DNA of 64,000 bases from Planotetraspora mira (GTDB lineage: Bacteria > Actinomycetota > Actinomycetes > Streptosporangiales > Streptosporangiaceae). The position numbers and the translations under genes are program-made. Location of the stretch: NCBI RefSeq assembly GCF_016863275.1, contig NZ_BOOO01000042.1, positions 1 to 64,000 of the forward strand, given 5' to 3'. Under the pieces are notes generated by a model, which did no database searches, was not told the DNA's origin, and worked only from the letters and a program-made list of their open reading frames with translations. Positions 52,362-58,727 of the stretch are shown here, piece by piece. Numbering within the stretch: the stretch's first letter is position 1; each line of letters opens with the position of its first letter.

Positions 52362-55300
52362 ATGAGTGCCGCATCACGTGTCTCTCGGATCGAGTTCAGC
52401 GTTCTGGGCTCGTTCGAGGTCCGCGTCGACGGCGAACGTGTGGACCTGGGCGGCCGGCGGCGCCGGATCGTGCTCGCGACGCTCGCGATCGAGGCCGGTC
52501 GGCCGGTCTCCGTCGAGCGGCTGATGACCGCCCTCTACGGCGACGACCCGCCCTCCACCTCCCGCGGCCAGGTGCAGATCTGCATCTCCGCCCTGCGCCG
52601 TCTGCTCGGCGCGTACGGACTGTCCGACCTGATCGCCACCCGCTCCCATGGCTACGTGATCGAGGCCGGCGACGATGACATCGATCTGCGGCGCTACGAG
52701 AACCTGGTGACGCGGGGTCGCCGGTTACGCGACGACCGCCGGTACGACGAGGCGGCCGGTTGCTACCGGGAGGGGCTGGCGTTGTGGTCCGGGCCGGCTC
52801 TCGACGGTCTCGACGGCGACGTCGTGCGCTCGGCCGCGACCAGGCTGGACGAGCAGCGCGTCAGCGTCATCGAGGACTGCGTCGAGCTGGAGCTGGCCCA
52901 GGGCCGTCACCACGATCTGCTCGCCGAGCTGGCCGAGCTCGTCGAGCGTCATCCGCTGCGCGAGCGGCTCCACGGGCAGCTGATGCTCGCGCTCTACCGG
53001 TCCGGGCGTCAGGCCGAGGCGCTGGAGGTCTACCGGCGGGCCCGCCGCCTCCTGGTCGACGAGCTGGGGATCGAGCCCAACGCGTGGCTCCAGCAGCTCG
53101 AGCGGGCGATCCTCGTCGGCGACGCCCGGCTGCACCCCCAGGCGGCGCCGCCCGGCTTCACCGGGGCGGGCCGCCGTCCTCCTTCCGTCGCCGTACCACG
53201 GCTGCTGCCCACGGACATCGCCGACTTCACCGGCCGGGCCGCCCAGGTGCAGGCGATGGAGCAGAGGTTCTCCCGGACGGGTGAGAGCCGAGAGGGGCCG
53301 GCCGTACCGATCACCGTTGTGAGCGGCAAACCCGGCGTGGGCAAGACCGCTCTGGCCGTGCACGTCGCGCACCGTCTGGCCGGCCGGTTCCCCGACGGAC
53401 AGCTCTTCGCCGACCTGCACGGGCAGGCGCGCACCCGGGCCGATCCCGCGCAGATCCTGGAACGTTTCCTGCGCATCCTGGGCGTTCCCGGAAGCGGAGT
53501 GCCCGACGGGCTCGAGGCGCGCGCCGAGATGTACCGGGATCTGCTCTCCGATCGCAAGGTCCTCGTCGTGCTCGACAACGCGGGCGACGAGAGCCAGGTC
53601 CGCCCGCTGCTGCCGGGAGCCCCGCCGGCTGCGGTGCTCGTCACCGGCCGCAACCGTTTCGCCGGGCTGGCGGGCGCGGAGCATGTCGAGCTCGACGTCC
53701 TCGACTCCGCGCAGTCGGTCGAACTGCTGGCCCGAATCGCGGGAGCCGAACGGATGATGGCGGAGCGGCGCGGTGCGGCGGAGCTCGCCGAACTGTGCGG
53801 TCATCTGCCGCTCGCGCTGCGCATCGCCGGCGCGCGCTTGGGCGCGCGGCCGCACTGGCAGGTGGCCCAGCTGGTCGAGCGATTGGAGGACGAGGCGCGT
53901 CGTCTCGACGAACTCGACCACGGAGGGCTCGGCATCCGGCCCAGCATCTCGCTGACGTACGACGGCTTGGGCGACGACGCCCGGCGGCTCTTCCGCCGGT
54001 TGGCCCTGCTCGACTTCCCCCATTTCTCCGGCTGGGTCGCCGCCGCACTGCTCGACCAGCCGTACGCCACGGGACAGGATCTGCTCGACGATCTCGCCGA
54101 GGCGCACCTGGTGGACACCGTCGCGGTCGGGCAGGGCGCTCCCGGCCACTACCGGCTCCACGATCTGATCCGGGTGTTCGCCCGCGAGCGGGTCACGGCC
54201 GAGGAGGACGCCGCCGACCGTGCCGTCGCGCTCGAACGGGTTCTGGGTGCACTGCTGTTCCTGGCCGACAACGCGCGTAACGACGCGTACGGCGGCGACT
54301 ACGAGCAGGTTCGCAGCGACGCACCGCGGTGGCCCCTGCCCTCCCACGTGACCGGCCGGCTGGTGTCCTCGCCGTGGGAATGGTTCGAACGGGAGCGTCA
54401 GACCCTCGCCGCGGCCATCGGCCAGGCGGCACGGGAGGGCTTCACGGCGGCCTGCTGGGACCTCGCCGACACCGCGGCGACGTGGTATGAGGCGCGGGCC
54501 TACTTCGACGACTGGCGGGAGACGCACCAGGTCGCCCTCGAGGCCGTCCGGGCGGCGGGCGACGACCGAGGTCTGGGGATGATCCTCTATTCGATCGGTG
54601 GGCTGCACATGGGCGAGCAGCGGTACGACGAGGCCCGCCGGGCGTTGGAATCGGCCGCCGACCTGTTCGGCGGCGTCGCCGACGAGTACTTCGAAGCCCG
54701 GGCGATCCGGAACCTCGCTTACATCGACAGGCTGACGGGCGATCTGGACGCGGCCGTGGCCCGTTACGAGAGGGCGGTCGGGGTCTTCCGCCGCCACGGC
54801 GACCCCGTGGGCGTGGCCTACCTGCTGAACGGCCTGGCGCACATCAGCCTGGAGCGCGGTGACGCCGGGGCCGCCCTGACGCTCCTCGCCGAGGCGCGCG
54901 AACTGGCCGGGCGCACACGGAACAACCGGGTGCACGCGCAGGTCCTGCATCGCCTCGGGGAGGTGTACCTCCAACTCGACCAGCCGTTGGTCGCCGCCGA
55001 CACCTTCGCCGAGACGCTGTCCCGGGTCCAGGACATCGGTGATTCGATCGGTGAGGCGTACGCGCTGTGGGGTCTCGGGACCGCGTGGACGCGGACGGGG
55101 CGTTTGGAGGAGGCGGGAACCACGCTCGAGAGCGCGCTGCGGTCGGCCCAGTCCGCGGGTGACAGGTTGATCGAGGGGCGGGTGTCGCTCGCGTTCGGCG
55201 AGCACTTCCTCGCGAAGGGCGGGACGCCGCAGGCGGTGCTGCATCTGCACCGTGCCCTCGACCTGTTCCGGGCGGTGGACTCGCCGCTGTACGAGTCGAG

Positions 55301-55376
55301 GGCTCTGGCCATGCTCGCCAACGCCAACGCGGTCTCCACCTCCGCCAACGTCGGTGCCGCCGACGCCACGCGGTGA
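52362..55376 (+). CDS. AfsR/SARP-type regulator (wHTH-BTAD-NB-ARC-TPR)
   Basis: The 1004-residue regulator has an OmpR-type wHTH (FSVLGSFEVRVDGERVDLGG, about 12-95), a BTAD domain (about 98-240), an NB-ARC ATPase with P-loop SGKPGVGKT near 325 and a C-terminal TPR array. This is the AfsR architecture that integrates kinase signals and activates secondary-metabolite genes. It lies just downstream of the Ser/Thr kinase gene, reminiscent of the AfsK-AfsR pair, though pairing here is inference. No biosynthetic cluster is in the window. Confidence 0.92.
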   Translation: MSAASRVSRIEFSVLGSFEVRVDGERVDLGGRRRRIVLATLAIEAGRPVSVERLMTALYGDDPPSTSRGQVQICISALRRLLGAYGLSDLIATRSHGYVIEAGDDDIDLRRYENLVTRGRRLRDDRRYDEAAGCYREGLALWSGPALDGLDGDVVRSAATRLDEQRVSVIEDCVELELAQGRHHDLLAELAELVERHPLRERLHGQLMLALYRSGRQAEALEVYRRARRLLVDELGIEPNAWLQQLERAILVGDARLHPQAAPPGFTGAGRRPPSVAVPRLLPTDIADFTGRAAQVQAMEQRFSRTGESREGPAVPITVVSGKPGVGKTALAVHVAHRLAGRFPDGQLFADLHGQARTRADPAQILERFLRILGVPGSGVPDGLEARAEMYRDLLSDRKVLVVLDNAGDESQVRPLLPGAPPAAVLVTGRNRFAGLAGAEHVELDVLDSAQSVELLARIAGAERMMAERRGAAELAELCGHLPLALRIAGARLGARPHWQVAQLVERLEDEARRLDELDHGGLGIRPSISLTYDGLGDDARRLFRRLALLDFPHFSGWVAAALLDQPYATGQDLLDDLAEAHLVDTVAVGQGAPGHYRLHDLIRVFARERVTAEEDAADRAVALERVLGALLFLADNARNDAYGGDYEQVRSDAPRWPLPSHVTGRLVSSPWEWFERERQTLAAAIGQAAREGFTAACWDLADTAATWYEARAYFDDWRETHQVALEAVRAAGDDRGLGMILYSIGGLHMGEQRYDEARRALESAADLFGGVADEYFEARAIRNLAYIDRLTGDLDAAVARYERAVGVFRRHGDPVGVAYLLNGLAHISLERGDAGAALTLLAEARELAGRTRNNRVHAQVLHRLGEVYLQLDQPLVAADTFAETLSRVQDIGDSIGEAYALWGLGTAWTRTGRLEEAGTTLESALRSAQSAGDRLIEGRVSLAFGEHFLAKGGTPQAVLHLHRALDLFRAVDSPLYESRALAMLANANAVSTSANVGAADATR

Positions 55377-55460
55377 GACGCCCGGGCCTGCTGCTGAGGT
55401 GGCCTCGTGCACTCATCTCGCTGGAAGTTGGAGCGCGGAGGTTAGAGGAGCATCGACCAC

Positions 55461-55541
55461 GGTCGCATGGTCTGACCCGAGGGCGCGTGGCCTGATCTAC
55501 GCCCGCCTGGTTTGATCCACGGGCGCGTGGCCCTGATCTAC
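55461..55541. repeat. Four ~20-bp degenerate tandem repeats upstream of a membrane protein gene
   Basis: Four units with 20-bp spacing (55461, 55481, 55501, 55521; last one 21 bp) share the pattern GGGCGCGTGGCCTGATCTAC; units 2 and 4 are nearly identical. They lie between the AfsR-like stop and the next start. Confidence 0.7.
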
Positions 55542-55572
55542 GGTCGCTGAGCGACGACTGCCGGGCCGTACG

Positions 55573-56223
55573 GTGGAGCGGATGACGCCGCCTGTGAAGG
55601 CCTGGGTTCCTCTTATTGATCAAGTCGTCGATAAGGTTCCCGTCATGCCACGTATGACCGGAATGTTGATCGGTGCCGTCTTTGGGACTGTATTCGTGCT
55701 CATCAACGCGAACAGCCCGTTGAACACAGTGATCGGTGTCGTCCTTCGTGGGCTGGCCGTCCTCAGCCTCGTCGGCGTCGTCGTCATGTGGTTCCTCGCC
55801 GTCAGGCGGGTGAAGACCGGTCGCGCCGAGCCGATCGCCGTTCCCGGGCAGGCGGCGCCCATGTTCAGCCGGGGCTACTGGCTGGTCGTCGTCGCCGAGG
55901 CCGTCCTGCTCTTCGGGGGCATCGCGCTGCTCCGTTCCTGGGGACGGCCCGAGCAGACCAACGTCGCCTGGATCGCTTTCGTCGTGGGTGTGCACTTCAT
56001 CGTGCTGGCGCCGGTCTGGAAGCAGTCGGGCATCGCCGTCCCGGGTGTCGTCCTGACCCTCCTCGGCGTCATCGGTCTCGTGCTGGCGGCGACATCCGCC
56101 GTCGCGTGGGTGCCCTTCGTCAGCGGCGTCCTGTCAGGAGTGAGCCTCCTGGCGGGCTGCCTCACGTTCTCGTGGCGTGGCCTGGCCTCGCTGACGCCGC
56201 GGGATCAGGTCGCCGAGGCGTAG
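55573..56223 (+). CDS. Multi-pass membrane protein of unknown function
   Basis: The protein, up to 216 residues, has about six hydrophobic helices arranged in three pairs, a short charged loop (RRVKTGRAEP) and a cytosolic tail. I do not recognise a family. Starts at GTG 55573, ATG 55582 (GGAG three bases upstream) or ATG 55645 are all possible. It is monocistronic by context. Confidence 0.7.
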   Translation: MERMTPPVKAWVPLIDQVVDKVPVMPRMTGMLIGAVFGTVFVLINANSPLNTVIGVVLRGLAVLSLVGVVVMWFLAVRRVKTGRAEPIAVPGQAAPMFSRGYWLVVVAEAVLLFGGIALLRSWGRPEQTNVAWIAFVVGVHFIVLAPVWKQSGIAVPGVVLTLLGVIGLVLAATSAVAWVPFVSGVLSGVSLLAGCLTFSWRGLASLTPRDQVAEA

Positions 56224-56313
56224 ATCCACGCGCCGGTTCCCGCGGCTGCGGGGAGCTCCGCCCCGGCGTCGGGCTTCGGAGTTCGGCCTCGAGTCCGGCC
56301 CGGCGTATATGGG

Positions 56314-56343
56314 TTGACGCAAGATCCGCTGGTCGGCTGTACT
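56314..56343 (+). promoter_or_regulatory. Possible promoter of the conserved-protein/tRNA-like RNA locus
   Basis: TTGACG (56314-56319) and TGTACT (56338-56343) are spaced by 18 bases, 72 bases upstream of the GTG start. The -10 match is weak. Confidence 0.35.
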
Positions 56344-56415
56344 GGCGGCCCGAAATGCCGCAACTGATCCGTCGGCCGGCGTCGCCCGCCGTGTCTCGAC
56401 GGAAGGGAAACCCCC

Positions 56416-57147
56416 GTGACCAAGCTCAACCAGATCCTCGCCGTGGAGAAGGGCGTCAAGGCCGACGCTCAGCGCAAGGTGACCGACGCCTACCACACCA
56501 TCCAGAAGAGTCCCCTTCTGTCGGGCATCTCGCGGTCGTATCAGCCGATCGACGACGAGGGCGAGCAGCTTCCGCCCGAGTCGACCAGGGTGCAGGTACA
56601 GGGTGGCAACGTCCTGAAAGACGTTGGGGTCGCGCTGACGCGGTTGTTCGACGTGACGGCGACGAAGGACTGGACGAACTGCTCGGCCAGGGCCAGCGTC
56701 ACGGTGGACGGTGAGACCCTCCTGGACGATGTCCCGGTCACCTACCTGTTGTTCCTGGAGAAGCAGCTGGTCGACCTGCACACGTTCATCAGCAAGCTGC
56801 CCACACTGGACCCGTCCGAGACGTGGACGCTCGATGAGAACACCGACACCTGGCGCACGGAGCCGGTGAAGACGACGCGGACGAAGAAGGTTCCGCGCAA
56901 CCACGTGCTCGCCGAGGCGACCGACAAGCACCCGGCCCAGGTGCAGGTCTACAACGAGGACGTCGTCGTCGGTTACTGGACCAAGGTCACCTTCTCCGGT
57001 GCGTTGCCGCAGCGGCGTGTCAACGAGCTTCTGGGCAGGGTGCAGAAGCTCCAGGACGCGGTGAAGTACGCCCGTGAGGAGGCCAACGGGACGGAGGTCG
57101 TCGACCGCCGGATCGGTGACGCCGTGTTCGGTTACCTGCTGGGGTAG
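56416..57147 (+). CDS. Conserved protein of unknown function next to the tRNA-like RNAs
   Basis: The 243-residue soluble protein starts MTKLNQILAVEKGVKADAQR at GTG 56416 after GGAAGGG. I recognise it only as a conserved actinobacterial hypothetical. Features seen: a positively charged N-terminal helix region, PPESTRVQVQGG, VTATKDWTNCSARASV, VTYLLFLEKQLVDLHTFI, VKTTRTKKVPRNHVLAEATD, and the C-terminal RVQKLQDAVKYAREEANGTE helix. No catalytic motif, TROVE, RtcB or ligase signature is visible. The basic KTTRTKKVPRNH patch would suit nucleic-acid contact. Its stop is 10 bases before the start of the structured RNA region, so co-transcription is likely. Confidence 0.88.
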   Translation: MTKLNQILAVEKGVKADAQRKVTDAYHTIQKSPLLSGISRSYQPIDDEGEQLPPESTRVQVQGGNVLKDVGVALTRLFDVTATKDWTNCSARASVTVDGETLLDDVPVTYLLFLEKQLVDLHTFISKLPTLDPSETWTLDENTDTWRTEPVKTTRTKKVPRNHVLAEATDKHPAQVQVYNEDVVVGYWTKVTFSGALPQRRVNELLGRVQKLQDAVKYAREEANGTEVVDRRIGDAVFGYLLG

Positions 57148-57157
57148 CCCACAGACC

Positions 57158-57176
57158 CCCATCCTGCGTGGATGGG
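57158..57176 (+). other. Stem-loop opening the structured RNA region
   Basis: CCCATCC pairs with GGATGGG around TGCGT, 10 bases after the protein stop. A second hairpin (TGCGC/GCGCA, 57177-57191) abuts it. The sequence ACAGACCCCC before it recurs exactly before the terminator at 57491-57500. Confidence 0.7.
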
Positions 57177-57193
57177 TGCGCAAGGAGCGCAAA

Positions 57194-57320
57194 CTGAAGA
57201 TGAAGCTCAGCCTGAACGACGGTTTCAGCGGAGGTTCGATTCCTCCCCCGGGCACGCGGGCCCGGGTAGCCCAATTGGCAGAGGCAGCCGGTCAAACTCA
57301 GACTCTCGCTCCAGATTCAG
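57194..57320 (+). ncRNA. Circularly permuted tRNA-like RNA, element 1 (Y-RNA-like)
   Basis: In order: CGGTT (57220-57224), 5-base variable segment, T-arm GGAGG-TTCGATT-CCTCC (57230-57246), acceptor 3' strand CCCGGGC (57247-57253), ACGCGG, acceptor 5' strand GCCCGGG (57260-57266; 7 of 7 pairs), T8-A9, D-arm with AATTGGCAG loop containing the GG pair (57269-57285), and AGCCG (57286-57290) that pairs with CGGTT as an anticodon-stem equivalent. Outer sequences are complementary (AGCCTGA/TCAGACT with one mismatch; CTGAA/TTCAG). A tRNA would have the reverse order of halves. Bacterial Y RNAs have this layout; the ends given are limits of the outermost pairing, not mapped termini. Confidence 0.6.
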
Positions 57321-57346
57321 CATCGCCGTCGAGTGCCGGATCGACC

Positions 57347-57455
57347 GGGAGTGGACTGTGATTGTTGAGATGCCGGTTCGAGTCCGGCGCGCGGCTCCAA
57401 GCATGCCGCGGTAGCTCAATGGCAGAGCGCACATCGTGAGGACTGATCCACTCTC
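57347..57455 (+). ncRNA. Circularly permuted tRNA-like RNA, element 2 (Y-RNA-like)
   Basis: T-arm GCCGG-TTCGAGT-CCGGC (57372-57388) is followed by acceptor 3' strand GCGCGGC (57389-57395), TCCA and AGCAT, acceptor 5' strand GCCGCGG (57405-57411; 6 of 7 pairs), T8-A9 and a D-arm GCTC-AATGGCA-GAGC (57414-57428). The ends are joined by a 9-bp helix, GGGAGTGGA (57347-57355) with TCCACTCTC (57447-57455), one G-U pair. An anticodon-stem equivalent may be ACATC with GATTGT (one bulge). The encoded TCCA after the acceptor strand is tRNA-like. It is followed by a strong terminator. Confidence 0.65.
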
Positions 57456-57493
57456 TTAAACGCCGCCGGCACCGTGATGTGGCGGCATCGACA

Positions 57494-57526
57494 GACCCCC
57501 GGGACATGGACAGGTTCCCGGGGGTC
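57494..57526 (+). terminator. Intrinsic terminator of the RNA locus
   Basis: GACCCCCGGGA pairs perfectly (11 bp) with TCCCGGGGGTC around an 11-nt loop and is followed by a TTTT run at 57532-57535, rare in this GC-rich window. Confidence 0.88.
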
Positions 57527-57567
57527 GCTCCTTTTCCGCGGGGTGCCTCCAGCTGAGCCGTGTCTCA

Positions 57568-57580
57568 GATATGGGATATC
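57568..57580. promoter_or_regulatory. Candidate XRE operator
   Basis: GATAT-GGG-ATATC is a perfect inverted repeat just before the probable start of the XRE-cupin gene, suiting autoregulation; an AT-rich -10 region may overlap it. Confidence 0.5.
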
Positions 57581-57589
57581 GTCTCTAAT

Positions 57590-58180
57590 GTGAGAGATGA
57601 AGTCGCACCGCGAAGCGCCGGCGACGACCAGGTGGAGGCCCGCCTGGCCGGTCGGCTCGCACGGTTGCGTGAGGAGCGCGGCTGGTCCCTGGACGAGCTG
57701 GCACAGCGGACGGGCGTGAGCCGTTCGACGTTGTCGCGGCTGGAGCGCACGGAGATCAGCCCGACCGCGGCCCTGCTGAACAGGTTGTGCGCGGCCTACG
57801 GACGGACGATGTCGCAACTGCTGGCCGAGGTCGAGGAGGAGCCGCCGCAACTGGTGCGTGCCGGTCAGCAGATGGTGTGGCGGGATGAGAACTCGGGTTT
57901 CACCCGGCGGTCGGTCTCCCCGCCGCACCCCGGACTACGCGGTGAGCTGGTCGAGGGACTTCTGCGACCGGGCGCTGACATCTCGTACGAGGTCCCGCCC
58001 GTGCCGGGTCTTGAGCAGCACATCTGGGTGCTGGAGGGCGTGCTGGAGGTCACCGCGGGCGGCGGTGTGCACGAGATCCGCGCGGGGGACTGCCTGCGGT
58101 TCCGGCTGTGGGACCGGTCGCGGTTCCGCTGTCCCGGCCCTGATCCGGTCCGCTACGCCCTGATGATCGTCCTGCCGTGA
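57590..58180 (+). CDS. XRE-family regulator with cupin domain
   Basis: The 196-residue protein has an N-terminal HTH (SLDELAQRTGVSRSTLSRLE) and a C-terminal cupin (PGADISYEVPPVPGLEQHIW, then GVHEIRAGDCLRFRL). Such regulators often control a neighbouring transporter or acetyltransferase and bind a small ligand in the cupin. GTG 57590 is preferred because the palindrome lies directly upstream; GTG 57560 in the same frame is possible. The downstream GNAT gene is probably in the same operon. Confidence 0.88.
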   Translation: MRDEVAPRSAGDDQVEARLAGRLARLREERGWSLDELAQRTGVSRSTLSRLERTEISPTAALLNRLCAAYGRTMSQLLAEVEEEPPQLVRAGQQMVWRDENSGFTRRSVSPPHPGLRGELVEGLLRPGADISYEVPPVPGLEQHIWVLEGVLEVTAGGGVHEIRAGDCLRFRLWDRSRFRCPGPDPVRYALMIVLP

Positions 58181-58192
58181 AAGGAATCCCCG

Positions 58193-58714
58193 TTGCACAC
58201 CATCACCCGGTTGTCCGCCGATGACTTCGACCGCAGTGTGAAGAGCCTGGCCGACCTCCTCATGGACGTCGTCGCCGGGGGAGCCTCCCTCGGCTTCATC
58301 CTCCCGTTCGACCAGGACGCGGCGGCGGCCTGGTGGCGGACGCGGCGGCCCGCCGTGTCCGAGGGCAGCCTCATCGTCTGGGCCGCCCACGGTCCCGACG
58401 GCGTCGCCGGGACCATCAGCCTCGCCCTGGAACCCAAGCCGAACGGCCGGCACCGCGCCGAGATCGTCAAGCTCATGGTCCACCGCGAGGCGCGCGGCCG
58501 GGGACTCGCCCGAGAGCTCCTCGCCACCGCCGAACAGGCCGCCTCCCAGGCGGGAGCGACCCTCCTGCTCTTAGACACCGTGACCGGCAGCCCCGCGGAC
58601 CACCTCTACCACTCCGCCGGCTGGACGCGGTTCGGCGTCGTCCCCGACTACGCGACCAGCCCGGGCGGCGTCCTCGAAGACTGCAGCTTCTTCTACAAGC
58701 AGTTGCTCACCTGA
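58193..58714 (+). CDS. GNAT-family N-acetyltransferase
   Basis: The 173-residue protein shows the GNAT acetyl-CoA motif EIVKLMVHREARGRGLARELL near residue 85 and the terminal LYHSAGWTRFGVVPDYA. It starts at TTG 58193 behind AAAGGA, 12 bases after the XRE stop. The substrate is unknown; adjacency to the XRE-cupin gene is a recurrent arrangement. Confidence 0.9.
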   Translation: MHTITRLSADDFDRSVKSLADLLMDVVAGGASLGFILPFDQDAAAAWWRTRRPAVSEGSLIVWAAHGPDGVAGTISLALEPKPNGRHRAEIVKLMVHREARGRGLARELLATAEQAASQAGATLLLLDTVTGSPADHLYHSAGWTRFGVVPDYATSPGGVLEDCSFFYKQLLT

Positions 58715-58727
58715 GTGGCCGACGCGG

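Noticed and set aside
52725-55412. 895-codon frame antisense to the AfsR-like gene
   Set aside because: Mirror of the high-GC third codon position of the sense gene; no signal, motif or ribosome site.
57291-57301. Archaeal-type bulge-helix-bulge splice motif at the ends of element 1
   Set aside because: Spacing does not fit a canonical 3-4-3 motif, element 2 lacks it, and bacteria lack the tRNA splicing endonuclease.
57347-57371. His anticodon loop (CTGTGAT) upstream of the second T-arm
   Set aside because: The flanking bases do not form an anticodon stem around it; they pair instead with the distal end of the element.
57230-57430. Ordinary tandem tRNA genes (T-loops TTCGATT, TTCGAGT and two D-arms)
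   Set aside because: The halves occur in inverted order, no 5' half precedes the first T-arm, and acceptor strands pair with their immediate neighbours, not across a normal tRNA length.
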